Below, in pieces: positions 52,652 through 61,640 of a stretch of DNA of 64,000 nt; within the stretch, counting starts at the first letter, position 1, and each line of letters opens with the position of its first letter. This DNA comes from Azospirillum brasilense (GTDB taxonomy: Bacteria > Pseudomonadota > Alphaproteobacteria > Azospirillales > Azospirillaceae). The notes beneath the pieces are model-generated. The model worked only from the letters and a program-made list of their open reading frames with translations, was not told the DNA's origin and made no database searches. The position numbers and the translations under genes were made by a program. The DNA is taken from positions 1-64,000 of the forward strand of contig NZ_CP012914.1 of assembly GCF_001315015.1 (NCBI RefSeq). The letters run 5' to 3'.

Positions 52652-54681
52652 TGATGTGGACCGTTCCCGATGCGACGTTCAATACCCTCTCCCCTCTGGG
52701 GAGAGGGAAGGGTGAGGGGGTTGCGCTTTTGCCGGACGCCGCGCCACGGGCAACCCCCTCACCCCGACCCTCTCCCCAGAGGGGAGAGGGAGGATGGCGG
52801 CGACGTGCCCTTCTGGCATTGGCCTTCCTGGGTCTCAGCGCCTTCGACGCGGTCGAGACGCCGATGCTGGAGAACGCGGTCGGCGCCGGGTCGCTGCCGC
52901 CGGTGGAGAAGCGGCTGCCGCTCACCCCGCTGGTCGAGCCGATGGACCGGCCCTGGCAGTCGCCGGGCCAGCATGGCGGGGATCTGCGCCTGCTGATGGC
53001 GCGGACCAAGGACACCCGGCTGATCTACGTCTACAGCTACGCCCGGCTGGTCGGGCTGACCCCGGACCTGCGCATCGTGCCCGACATCCTGGAGCGGGTG
53101 GATGTGGAGGACGGGCGGATCTTCACCTTCACGCTGCGCCGCGGCCACCGCTGGTCGGATGGCCATCCCTTCACGGCGGAGGACTTCCGCTACTGGTGGG
53201 AGGACATGGCCAACAACGCCAAGCGCTCCCCCGGCGGGCCGCCGCCGGAGATGATGGTGGCCGGGGAGGCCCCGAAGTTCGAGGTGCTGGACGCCGCTGC
53301 CGTGCGCTACACATGGACCCGCCCCAACCCCTTCTTCCTGCCGATGCTGGCCGGGGCCAAGCCGGTGGAGATCTACGCCCCGGCCCACTACCTGCGGCGC
53401 TTCCACCCCCGCTTCACCGAGCCGCTGGAACTGAAGCAACGGGTTGAGGCGGAGCGGCAGAAAAGCTGGCAGCAGCTTCACAACCGCAAGGACAATCTGA
53501 CCGAGTTCGACAACCCGGACCTGCCGACCCTGCAGCCCTGGGTGCCGACGACCGCTCCGCCTGCGGAACGTTTCATCTTCGTAAGGAACCCATATTTCCA
53601 TCGGGTCGATCCGGCGGGGCGGCAGCTGCCCTACATCGACCGGCTCATCATGACGGTGGCCGACGCCAAGATCATCCCGGCCAAGACGGGGGCGGGCGAG
53701 AGCGACCTCCAGGCGCGCTACCTGCGGTTCGACAACTACACCTTCCTGAAGCAAGGAGCGAAGCGCAACGACCAACGGGTCACGCTGTGGCGCACCGGCA
53801 TCGGGGCGCAGATGGCGCTGTTCCCCAACCTGAACTGCAACGACCCGGTGTGGCGCGCGCTGAACCGCGACGTGCGCTACCGCCGCGCCCTGTCGCTGGC
53901 CATCGACCGCGAGGAGATGAACCAGGTCATCTATTACGGCCTCGCCATTCCATCCAACAACACGCTGCTGGAGGTCTCGCCCCTGTGGGTGCCGGCCTAC
54001 CGCGACCGCTGGGCGCAGTTCGACGTGAAGCAGGCCAACCGGCTGCTCGACGAGGTCGGCCTGACCAAGCGCGACGTCAACGGCGTCCGCCTGCTGCCCG
54101 ACGGCCGCCCGCTGGAGATCGTGGTGGAGACCGCCGGAGAGAGCACGGAGGAGACCGACGCGCTGGAGCTGATCGCCGATGGCTGGCGGCGCGTCGGGGC
54201 GCGGCTCTACATCCGTTCTTCGCAGCTCGACGTGTTCCGCAACCGCATCTTCGCCGGCGACACCTGCATGTCGATTTCGCGCGGGCTGGACAACGCCATC
54301 GCCACCGCGGACATGAGCCCGGCCGAGCTGGTGCCGGTCGATCAGGCCAAGTACCAGTGGCCGAAATGGGGCCAGTTCTTCCAGACCATGGGCAAGGACG
54401 GCGAGCGCCCCGACATGCCCGAAGCGCGCGACCTGCTGGAGGCCTTCCGCGCTTGGCGCGACGCCCCGGACGAGGCGGGTCGGGCGGCGGCCTGGACGCG
54501 CATCCTCACGCTCAACACCGATCAGGTCTTCACCATCGGCACGGTGGCCGGGGTGCCGCAGCCGGTGGTGGCGCGCCGCACCCTGCGCAACGTGCCGGAG
54601 GAGGGTCTGTTCAACTACGACCCCGGCGCGCATTTCGGGCTGTACCGGCCCGACGGCTTCTGGTTCGACAGAAAGGGGTGA
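52651..54681 (+). CDS. Peptide-type ABC substrate-binding protein with a repeat-encoded N-terminal extension
   Basis: The 676-residue product is a family 5 (DppA/OppA-like) binding protein: LRLLMARTKDTRLIYVYSYARL, FTLRRGHRWSDGHPFTAEDFRYWWE, NPYFHRVDPAGRQLPYIDRL, RRALSLAIDREEMNQVIYYG. The start ATG at 52651 overlaps the ATPase stop. Residues 10-47 are encoded by an inverted pair of palindromic repeats (NTLSPLGRGKGEGV and ATPSPRPSPQRGEGG), placed directly before the signal-like stretch WRRRALLALAFLGLSAFDAVE. No in-frame ATG or GTG start lies between the repeat and that stretch. Confidence 0.85.
   Translation: MMWTVPDATFNTLSPLGRGKGEGVALLPDAAPRATPSPRPSPQRGEGGWRRRALLALAFLGLSAFDAVETPMLENAVGAGSLPPVEKRLPLTPLVEPMDRPWQSPGQHGGDLRLLMARTKDTRLIYVYSYARLVGLTPDLRIVPDILERVDVEDGRIFTFTLRRGHRWSDGHPFTAEDFRYWWEDMANNAKRSPGGPPPEMMVAGEAPKFEVLDAAAVRYTWTRPNPFFLPMLAGAKPVEIYAPAHYLRRFHPRFTEPLELKQRVEAERQKSWQQLHNRKDNLTEFDNPDLPTLQPWVPTTAPPAERFIFVRNPYFHRVDPAGRQLPYIDRLIMTVADAKIIPAKTGAGESDLQARYLRFDNYTFLKQGAKRNDQRVTLWRTGIGAQMALFPNLNCNDPVWRALNRDVRYRRALSLAIDREEMNQVIYYGLAIPSNNTLLEVSPLWVPAYRDRWAQFDVKQANRLLDEVGLTKRDVNGVRLLPDGRPLEIVVETAGESTEETDALELIADGWRRVGARLYIRSSQLDVFRNRIFAGDTCMSISRGLDNAIATADMSPAELVPVDQAKYQWPKWGQFFQTMGKDGERPDMPEARDLLEAFRAWRDAPDEAGRAAAWTRILTLNTDQVFTIGTVAGVPQPVVARRTLRNVPEEGLFNYDPGAHFGLYRPDGFWFDRKG
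52683..52791. repeat. Inverted pair of palindromic repeats within the binding-protein 5' end
   Basis: The left copy starts TACCCTCTCCCCTCTGGGGA (52683-52725) and the right copy ends TCTCCCCAGAGGGGAGAGGG (52747-52791). Arms and inner hairpins match the 49230-49349 pair closely. It begins 32 bp after the start codon and is wholly translated. Confidence 0.9.
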
Positions 54682-54685
54682 GGCC

Positions 54686-55684
54686 ATGCTGGGCTACGTG
54701 ATCCGCCGCATCCTCATCATGATCCCGACGCTGCTGGCGATCAGCGTCATCACCTTCGTCATCATCCAGCTTCCTCCCGGCGACTATCTGACCACGCTGG
54801 TCAACGAGATGCAGAGCCGGGGCGAGAGCATGGACCAGGGCCGGCTGGCCATGCTGCGCGAGACCTACGGGCTCGACCGGCCGATGTACGAGCAGTACGC
54901 GCTGTGGCTGGCCGGCATGCTGCGCGGCGACTTCGGCTATTCCTTCGAATACAACCTGCCGGTGGCCGACGTGGTGGGCGACCGGCTGTCGCTGACCGCC
55001 ATCGTGTCCTTCGCGACCATCCTGTTCATCTGGGTGGTGTCCTTTCCCATCGGCATCTATTCGGCGACGCGGCAGTACAGCCTGGGCGATTACGTCCTGA
55101 CTTTCCTGGGCTTCCTGGGGCTGGCGACGCCCAGCTTCCTGCTGGCGCTGGTGATGCTGTACTTCGCCAACGTGTGGTTCGGCACCTCGATCGGCGGGCT
55201 GATGGACCCGCGCTACATCGGCCAGCCCTGGAGCTGGGGCAAGGCGATGAGCGTGTTCGAGCACATGTGGATTCCGGTGATCGTCATCGGCACCGCCGGC
55301 ACCGCCGCGATGATCCGGCGCCTGCGCGCCAACCTGCTGGACGAGCTGCACAAGCCCTACGTCGTCACCGCGCGGGCCAAGGGCCTGCCGCCGGGCCGGG
55401 CGCTGGTGAAGTACCCGCTGCGGGTGGCGCTGAACCCCTTCGTGTCCGACATCGGCAACCTGCTGCCGCAGGTCGTTTCCGGCGCCGCCATCGTGTCGGT
55501 GGTGATGTCGCTGCCGACGACGGGGCCGATGCTGCTCCAGGCGCTGCGCAGCCAGGACATGTATCTGGCCGGGTCCTTCCTGATGTTCCTGGCGGTGCTG
55601 ACGGTGATCGGGGTCTTCCTGTCCGATCTGGCGCTGGCCGCGCTCGACCCGCGCATCCGCCTGAGCGGGGGAGCCAGCCGATGA
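54686..55684 (+). CDS. ABC transporter permease (DppB/YejB type)
   Basis: The 332-residue protein starts MLGYVIRRILIMIPTLLAIS and shows the DppB-type pattern: VITFVIIQLPPGDY, MLRGDFGYSFEYNLPV, about six membrane segments, and the EAA-loop RRLRANLLDELHKPYVVTARAKGLP. The ATG lies 5 bp after the binding-protein stop. It would form the membrane channel with the gene that follows. Confidence 0.92.
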   Translation: MLGYVIRRILIMIPTLLAISVITFVIIQLPPGDYLTTLVNEMQSRGESMDQGRLAMLRETYGLDRPMYEQYALWLAGMLRGDFGYSFEYNLPVADVVGDRLSLTAIVSFATILFIWVVSFPIGIYSATRQYSLGDYVLTFLGFLGLATPSFLLALVMLYFANVWFGTSIGGLMDPRYIGQPWSWGKAMSVFEHMWIPVIVIGTAGTAAMIRRLRANLLDELHKPYVVTARAKGLPPGRALVKYPLRVALNPFVSDIGNLLPQVVSGAAIVSVVMSLPTTGPMLLQALRSQDMYLAGSFLMFLAVLTVIGVFLSDLALAALDPRIRLSGGASR

Positions 55685-56853
55685 GCGTCTCCCTTCCGAC
55701 CCAGACTCCCCTGCCCCACACCGTCGACACCGCCCCCTGGGACCCCGACGAGGTCGAGCGGCTGTCGCCGGAGCAGGAGCGCTTCACCACCGCCTCGCAA
55801 TGGCGGATGGTCTGGTGGAAGCTGCGGCGGCACAAGCTGGCGGTGGCCTCGGGCATCGTGCTGCTGCTGCTCTACGCCTCGACCCTGGTCAGCGAGGTCC
55901 TGGCCCCCTACGCGGTGGACAGCCGCAATTCCCACTTCATCCACGCCCCGCCGCAAACCGTGCATCTGTTCCACGAGGGGCAATTCGTCGGCCCCTTCGT
56001 CTACGGCTACAGCTACCGCCTGGACATGGAGATTCTGAAGCGGGAATACACGCCCGACCCCACGAAGGTGCAGCCCATCCGCTTCTTCTGCCGCGGCGAC
56101 CGCTACGAGTTCTGGGGGCTGGTGGAGAGCGATTGGCACCTCGCCTGCCCGGCCGAGGGCGGGACGCTGTTCCTCATGGGCACCGACCGTCTGGGACGGG
56201 ATTTGCTGTCGCGGATGATCTACGGGACGCGCATCTCGCTGACCATCGGGCTGATCGGCGTCGCCGTCAGCTTCGTGCTGGGGATCGTCATCGGCGGCAT
56301 CGCCGGCTATTACGGCGGCTGGGTGGACAACCTGATCCAGCGGCTGATCGAGATCATCCGCTCCTTCCCCGAACTGCCGCTGTGGATGGCCCTGTCCGCC
56401 GCCTTGCCCGTCACCTGGAACCCGATCTTCATCTATTTCGGGATCACGGTGATCCTCGGCCTTCTGGAATGGACGGGCCTCGCCCGCGCCGTGCGGTCCA
56501 AGCTGCTGGCCCTGCGCGAGGAGGACTTCACCACCGCCGCCCAGCTGATGGGGGCCAGCCCGGCCCGCATCATCGGGCGGCACCTGCTGCCCAGCTTCAT
56601 GAGCCACCTGATCGCCTCGGCGACGCTGGCCATTCCCGGCATGATCCTGGGCGAGACGGCGCTGAGCTTCCTCGGCCTCGGCCTGCGCCCGCCGATCACC
56701 AGCTGGGGGGTGCTGCTGACCGAGGCGCAGAACATCAACGTGGTGGCGCTGTACCCCTGGCTGATGCTGCCGGTGCTGCCGGTGATCGTGACCGTGCTGA
56801 GCTTCAACTTCCTCGGCGATGGCCTGCGGGACGCCGCGGACCCCTATCGGTAA
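55681..56853 (+). CDS. ABC transporter permease (DppC/YejE type)
   Basis: The 390-residue protein has a long N-terminal cytoplasmic segment, a first span (LAVASGIVLLLLYASTLVSEV), a large periplasmic loop of about 110 residues, and then the DppC core (TDRLGRDLLSRMIYGTRISLTIGL, EAA-loop LREEDFTTAAQLMGASPARII, GETALSFLGLGLRPP). The start overlaps the previous stop as ATGA. The long periplasmic loop is typical of YejE-like permeases. The operon is complete: ATPase, binding protein, two permeases. Confidence 0.92.
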   Translation: MSVSLPTQTPLPHTVDTAPWDPDEVERLSPEQERFTTASQWRMVWWKLRRHKLAVASGIVLLLLYASTLVSEVLAPYAVDSRNSHFIHAPPQTVHLFHEGQFVGPFVYGYSYRLDMEILKREYTPDPTKVQPIRFFCRGDRYEFWGLVESDWHLACPAEGGTLFLMGTDRLGRDLLSRMIYGTRISLTIGLIGVAVSFVLGIVIGGIAGYYGGWVDNLIQRLIEIIRSFPELPLWMALSAALPVTWNPIFIYFGITVILGLLEWTGLARAVRSKLLALREEDFTTAAQLMGASPARIIGRHLLPSFMSHLIASATLAIPGMILGETALSFLGLGLRPPITSWGVLLTEAQNINVVALYPWLMLPVLPVIVTVLSFNFLGDGLRDAADPYR

Positions 56854-56856
56854 CCC

Positions 56857-57663
56857 TCAGGGCTTCTTCTTCGCCGCAGGTTCCGGCTGCTCCTTGAGCG
56901 AGGCCAGCACCATGCGGACGCGGGCGAGGTTGGCGTCGTTGCCCTTGGCGGGGGTGGAGGCGGGCGCGGCCTTGGCCTGGGCGCGCTTCGGCGGGGCGGG
57001 CTCGGCCGCCGCGACCTGCGTCCGCGGGGCGGCGGGAGCGGGCTTGGCGGCGACCGCCTTGCCCGACGCGGCCTTCGCCCTGGCCTCCAGAATGCGGGGA
57101 TCGCCGCCCTTCGGCGTCCAGGTGCGGACCGGACCGGTGTCCACATGGACGTGGCCGGTGTGGGGGTAGAGCGCGTAGCCGCCGCGCTGCAGGGCCGCGG
57201 CCTCGTCGGCGAGGCGGCGGGGCGGGACGCCGGGAATCGAGATGTCGGCGGCCTGCCCGCGCAGGTGATAGCTGTTTTCCGCGACGTTCGGGTTGCTGCG
57301 CGCCAACGTGACGTTGGTCAGCGGCGAGCGGTAGCCCGAGGTGATGTGGACCGGCGTGTCGGCGTCGGCACCGCAGCGGTCCCGCAGGTCGGCCAGAAGC
57401 TCCACAAGGGTGGGATCGACGGGCACCGTCTCGCCGGTGCGGCGGTCGCGGAACAGGGTGGCGATGCGGTCCAGGGCCTGCGGGTCATAGCCGTCGGCGC
57501 GGCGGTAGGTGACGCTGACCGTCTCGCCGCTGGCGGGATGGTGCAGGACGATCGAGCGGGGGCCGCCATCGAACGAGGCCTGGGGACCCGGAGTGGAGGC
57601 GCAGCCGGCGAGTGTTCCGCCGGCGAGCAGGCCCAGCAACGATAAGCGCAGAAGATGCCGCAT
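56857..57663 (-). CDS. YcbK-like (DUF882, M15-type) lipoprotein
   Basis: The 268-residue product starts with a signal and the lipobox LAGC. The core (VELLADLRDRCGADADTPVHITSGYRSP, YHLRGQAADISIPG and HTGHVHVDTGPVRTW) carries the His-x6-Asp and His-x-His residues of M15-type peptidases related to D-Ala-D-Ala carboxypeptidases. The C-terminal 80 residues are Ala/Lys/Pro-rich and probably disordered, perhaps spanning the periplasm. It is convergent with the ABC operon. A peptidoglycan-modifying role is likely. Confidence 0.8.
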   Translation of the reverse strand: MRHLLRLSLLGLLAGGTLAGCASTPGPQASFDGGPRSIVLHHPASGETVSVTYRRADGYDPQALDRIATLFRDRRTGETVPVDPTLVELLADLRDRCGADADTPVHITSGYRSPLTNVTLARSNPNVAENSYHLRGQAADISIPGVPPRRLADEAAALQRGGYALYPHTGHVHVDTGPVRTWTPKGGDPRILEARAKAASGKAVAAKPAPAAPRTQVAAAEPAPPKRAQAKAAPASTPAKGNDANLARVRMVLASLKEQPEPAAKKKP

Positions 57664-57809
57664 GCGTCTCCCCAGAGTTCTCTCTGCGGTTGCAGGCGGT
57701 TTTCATACCATAATTGTCACACGATCCGGCAGTGACAACGGGCCACGGGACGCGAACGGAGGCTTGGCCGTGTCCTCGGCGCATCACTGTCCAAGGGGAT
57801 AGTTGCCGA

Positions 57810-58685
57810 TCAGAGGGGAAGCGCCATGCCTTCGCGGGCGACCAGCGTGCCGGGGCGCCGGGCTTCGGCGGCGGTGGCGATGATGTCCAGCTCGGCGTCG
57901 CTGCGCCGGGGATCGTGGTGGAAGATGACCGCGCGCTTCACATCGGCCTCGTCGGCGATCCGCAGGCACTCCTCCCAGGTCGAATGGCCCCATCCGACGC
58001 GGGCGGCGTATTCGGCGTCGGTGTAGGTGCAGTCGTAGATCAGCAGGTCGCTGCCACGCACCAGTTCCATCACGGCGGGGTCGCGCCCGGCGGCGGGGTG
58101 CTCGGTGTCGGTGACGTAGCACAGGCTGCGCCCGGCGAACTCCACGCGGTAGCCGGTGGCCCCGTCCGGGTGGTTGAGCCGAGCGGTGCGCACGGTGACG
58201 CCCGGCTTGACCGCCAGCGTCTCGCCGCTGACGAAGTCGTGGAAGGTGCAGTCGGCGCGGAAGATTTCCACCGGGACCGGGAACAGCGGCGCCGACATCA
58301 TGCATTCCAGGACGGAGCGCATCGTCCGCTCCCGCTCCAGATGACCGGCCCTGATCCGCACGCGGCTGGCCGCGTCGAAAGCCGGTGCGAAGAAGGGCAG
58401 GCCGCAGATGTGGTCGAGGTGGCTGTGGGTCAGAAGCAGATCGACGTCCACCGGCTCCCCCCGGCGCATCAGCGCCTCGCCCAGCGGGCGCAGGCCTGTG
58501 CCGGCGTCGAGGACCAGAAGCGCTTCCCCGCAGCGCAGCTCGACGCAGGGGGTGTTGCCGCCGTAGCGGACCGTGTCCGGTCCCGGGGAGGCGATGCTGC
58601 CGCGCACGCCCCAGAAGCGAACGGTGAAGTCCGGCGGGGTGTCAGGCGCACCGGAACAGGCGTCGGAAACGGTTCGTGCCGTCAT
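57810..58685 (-). CDS. MBL-fold metallo-hydrolase
   Basis: The 291-residue product has FWGVRGSIASPGPDTVRYGG, the metal motif LLLTHSHLDHICGLPFF, LNHPDGATGYRVE, YVTDTEH and an IFHHDP end. The GVRGS start is found in a group of beta-lactamase-fold phosphodiesterase-like proteins that are often linked to signalling domains in other species. The substrate is not known. The gap 57664-57809 holds nothing I can support. Confidence 0.85.
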   Translation of the reverse strand: MTARTVSDACSGAPDTPPDFTVRFWGVRGSIASPGPDTVRYGGNTPCVELRCGEALLVLDAGTGLRPLGEALMRRGEPVDVDLLLTHSHLDHICGLPFFAPAFDAASRVRIRAGHLERERTMRSVLECMMSAPLFPVPVEIFRADCTFHDFVSGETLAVKPGVTVRTARLNHPDGATGYRVEFAGRSLCYVTDTEHPAAGRDPAVMELVRGSDLLIYDCTYTDAEYAARVGWGHSTWEECLRIADEADVKRAVIFHHDPRRSDAELDIIATAAEARRPGTLVAREGMALPL

Positions 58686-58942
58686 GGTACCGACAATTTG
58701 GCGGTAGGACCCTCGCGAGTCGAGTGAAAAGGTTTTTTCACGAAACGACCCTCCGGCACGTCCTTAGGCCGGTCCGGTGGCCGTTCAGCCTCGATGGAAG
58801 GGGGGACGGCGCGAGACGGGGGTAGGAGGAAAAGGCGTGCCGCACCGCCGAGATGTGGAGATGCCCAATCCAATAAGATGTGGTAGTTTGCGCCCGTTCG
58901 CCCATCGACGCGAAAAATCGCCTCCGGACCCCGACCCCTCGG

Positions 58943-59674
58943 ATGGACCCAGACAAACTCGCCAAAGTCCTCGCCATGGCCGAGTCGGAGCATCAGGGCG
59001 AGGCCCAGTCCGCTCTGCGCGCCGCGCGCATCATGCTGTCGAGGGCCGGCCTGTCGTTCCGCGATCTTGCCCGCGGTGCCCGTCCGGTCTCCACCACTCC
59101 GGAACCGCCGCCCGCCGCCAGCGCCCCGCCGCCCGACCGTCCGCCGCCGCCCGACCAGCTCGTCCAGGGCTTGCGCCGTCAGGTGCGCGATCTGGAGCTG
59201 GAGGTGGCCGGGCTGAAGCGGCAGCTTGAGAAGAGCAACGGCGATATGGAGCGCCAGCGCGAGGAGGCCGACCGCTGGCGCGGTCTCGCCCGCGAAACCG
59301 CCGAGAAGCTCTGGGACCTTGGCAAGGCGCTGGAGCGCAAGCACAGCCGCCACACCAGCCTGGACAAGCGCCGGGCCATCCTCGACCTGCTGCAGGACCC
59401 CAACAGCGCCCTGCTGGCCGACCACGAGATCGCGCGGCGGGTTGGCACCTCGACCAAGCTGGTCGCCCATTGGCGCCGCCGACTGGCCATCGTCGGGCGG
59501 AAGATCCGCCTGCTGCCCGTGGTGCCGCGCGGCCGCGGCCTGTGGGGCGGCGGGCGTCCGACCGGCCCGGCCCGCGGCGGCGCGGCCCTGGAGAACAAGC
59601 GCCAGCGCTGGATGGGCTATCCGGTCGCCGTCACCATCTCGGACCGCTCAGGACCGCTCGGCAAACGGCCCTGA
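58943..59674 (+). CDS. DUF2786-domain protein with coiled coil and HTH-like region
   Basis: ATG at 58943 (MDPDKLAKVLAMAESEHQGE) gives 243 residues. The first 45 residues fit DUF2786 (AQSALRAARIMLSRAGLSFRDLA). After a Pro-rich linker, residues 70-130 form a likely coiled coil (VRDLELEVAGLKRQLEKSNGD, MERQREEADRWRGLARE). Residues 145-190 resemble a helix-turn-helix (KRRAILDLLQDPNSALLADHEIARRVGTSTKLVAHWRRRL), and the tail is basic. It looks like a DNA-binding regulator; no phage genes are next to it. Confidence 0.65.
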   Translation: MDPDKLAKVLAMAESEHQGEAQSALRAARIMLSRAGLSFRDLARGARPVSTTPEPPPAASAPPPDRPPPPDQLVQGLRRQVRDLELEVAGLKRQLEKSNGDMERQREEADRWRGLARETAEKLWDLGKALERKHSRHTSLDKRRAILDLLQDPNSALLADHEIARRVGTSTKLVAHWRRRLAIVGRKIRLLPVVPRGRGLWGGGRPTGPARGGAALENKRQRWMGYPVAVTISDRSGPLGKRP

Positions 59675-59703
59675 CACGGTGTTCCCGTTTCAGTTGGCCC
59701 GTT

Positions 59704-61068
59704 TCAGTTGGACGATCCGTTCCCATCGGTCGTCGCGCTGCCCAGATCCGCCGGTCCTTCCGCGCTGGGCGAGCGATCCGTCACCGCGACGCGCCAGACG
59801 GTGTTCGACAGGTCGTCGGCGACGATCAGCGCGCCCTTCGGATCCACCGTGACGCCGACCGGCCGGCCGTAGGTGTGGCCGTCCTCACCCATGAAGCCGG
59901 TCACCACCTCGATCGGATCGCCGGAGGGGGCGCCGTCGCGGAAGGGGACGAAGATCACCTTGTAGCCGCTGGGCACGCTGCGGTTCCAACTGCCATGCTC
60001 GCCGACAAACACGCCGTCGGCGAAGCGCTCGCCCATCACCGGCGAGGAGAAAGCCACGCCGAGCGCCGCGACGTGCGAGCCCAGGCTGTAGTCCGGCTTG
60101 ATCGCCGCGGCGACCATCTCCGGCTTCTGCGGCTGGGCGCGCGGATCGACATTCTGCCCCCAGTAGCTGTAGGGCCAGCCGTAGAAGGCACCCTCGCGGA
60201 CCGAGGTCAGGTAGTCGGGGACGAGGTTGGGGCCGAGTTCGTCGCGCTCGTTGACCACCGCCCACAGCGTGCCGGTCCCCGGCTGGATGGCCAGCGCTGT
60301 GGGGTTGCGCAGGCCCGTGGCGTAGGGCCGGTGCGCGCCGGTCTGCGCATCGATCTCCCAGACCATCGCGCGGTCGGCCTCGGCGGGCATCCCGCGTTCG
60401 GTGATGTTGCTGTTGGAGCCGATGCCGACATAGAGGAACCGCCCGTCCGGGCTGGCGGCCAGCGACTTGGTCCAGTGATGGTTGATGTAGGAGGGCAGGT
60501 CGGTGACCTTCTCCGGCGGCCCCTCGGCGCGGGTCTGGCCCTCTCGGTAGGGGAAGCGCACCAGCGCGTCCTGGTTCGCGACGTAGATCTGGCCGTTCAC
60601 GAAGGCCAGCCCGTAGGGCGCGTTCAGCTGGTCGGCGAAGACCGTGCGTTCCTCGTACCGGCCGTCGCCGTCGGCGTCGCGCAGCAGGGTGATGCGGTTG
60701 CCGCTGGGGACCGAGGTCGTTCCCTTGGACTTGATGACGCCCGCGATGATGTCCTTGGGCCGCAGCGGCGGGGCCGAGCCGCCCCGGCCTTCGGCGACCA
60801 GGATGTCGCCGTTCGGAAGGACCAGCGTCTGGCGCGGGATGCCGAGGTCGGTGGCGATCGCCGTGACGGTGAAGCCCTCCGGCACGGTCGGCTTCCGATC
60901 CCCCCAATTGGCGGGCTTGGCGATCTTCATGCTGGGCAGCAGGCCGCGCTGCTGCTCCGGCAGCGGCGGGTTGGCGCCATAGACCGGCTGCGATGGGGTG
61001 CTGCTGTCGTCGCAGGCGGTCAGCAGGGCGACGAGCGCGGCGGCAGCCAACAGGCTGGAACGGTTCAT
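59704..61068 (-). CDS. PQQ-dependent sugar dehydrogenase-like (sorbosone dehydrogenase family) lipoprotein
   Basis: ATG at 61068 gives 454 residues with a lipobox (LALLTAC-like, LLTAC) and a six-bladed propeller typical of soluble aldose/sorbosone dehydrogenases: VPEGFTVTAIATDLGIPRQTLVLPNGDILVAEG, LLRDADGDGRYEERTVFAD, LNAPYGLAFVNGQIYVANQD, GLRNPTALAIQPGTGTLWAVVNERDELGPNLVPDY and FVGEHGSWNRS. It is periplasmic and coupled by ATGA to the DUF2231 membrane gene upstream, which may anchor it or pass electrons. Confidence 0.85.
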   Translation of the reverse strand: MNRSSLLAAAALVALLTACDDSSTPSQPVYGANPPLPEQQRGLLPSMKIAKPANWGDRKPTVPEGFTVTAIATDLGIPRQTLVLPNGDILVAEGRGGSAPPLRPKDIIAGVIKSKGTTSVPSGNRITLLRDADGDGRYEERTVFADQLNAPYGLAFVNGQIYVANQDALVRFPYREGQTRAEGPPEKVTDLPSYINHHWTKSLAASPDGRFLYVGIGSNSNITERGMPAEADRAMVWEIDAQTGAHRPYATGLRNPTALAIQPGTGTLWAVVNERDELGPNLVPDYLTSVREGAFYGWPYSYWGQNVDPRAQPQKPEMVAAAIKPDYSLGSHVAALGVAFSSPVMGERFADGVFVGEHGSWNRSVPSGYKVIFVPFRDGAPSGDPIEVVTGFMGEDGHTYGRPVGVTVDPKGALIVADDLSNTVWRVAVTDRSPSAEGPADLGSATTDGNGSSN

Positions 61069-61520
61069 CGCGGGTCTCCCATGCGGTGGCCCACATGCCG
61101 GTCCATGCGGAAGCTGGCGAATCCGAACCAGGTCGCCAGGACGGCGGTCACGGTGACGGCCGCCGACAGGATCAGGCCCTCCGGCATGGTTCCCCAGGCG
61201 TCCCTTGCGTGCACGAAGGCGTTGACGAGGCCAAGCGCGACGGTGATGAACAGCAGGACGAAGTAGGCGAGCCCGCGACCGCGGCGCCGGCCGGCGCGGA
61301 ACAGGTCGATGAAGGCCCAGAGGAGCGCGACGCCGGCGAAAACCATGCCGCCGGCGATCAGCCAGGCGGCGAAGTTGCTCCACTGGATCTCGAAGCTCCT
61401 GGAATAGGCGATGTCGCAGAGCAGGCCCCCCAGGAACAGCGGGAGGGAGGCGGCGAGCAGCACCGCGTGCAAGGGATGGATGGCCCTTGCCGGTCTGCCG
61501 TGATCGACGATGGCTACCAA
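61065..61520 (-). CDS. DUF2231-family membrane protein
   Basis: TTG at 61520 is the best start because AAGGAG lies 8 nt upstream; it gives 151 residues. Four hydrophobic segments (LHAVLLAASLPLFLGGLL, FAAWLIAGGMVFAGVALLW, LAYFVLLFITVALGLVNAF, GLILSAAVTVTAVLATWFGF) and the AIHPLHAVLL start fit DUF2231. Members often sit beside PQQ sugar dehydrogenases of the same operon, as here. The function is unknown. Confidence 0.8.
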   Translation of the reverse strand: MVAIVDHGRPARAIHPLHAVLLAASLPLFLGGLLCDIAYSRSFEIQWSNFAAWLIAGGMVFAGVALLWAFIDLFRAGRRRGRGLAYFVLLFITVALGLVNAFVHARDAWGTMPEGLILSAAVTVTAVLATWFGFASFRMDRHVGHRMGDPR

Positions 61521-61640
61521 GACGTCATCTCCTTGCCCAACGGGAATCCGTGCCAACGCGGCGCGGAAATCAATCTTTTCAATGGGCAGGGAGAAGGATG
61601 GTTCCGCGCCGCCGCCGGCCGGCGGTCGCCTGACCGGGGA

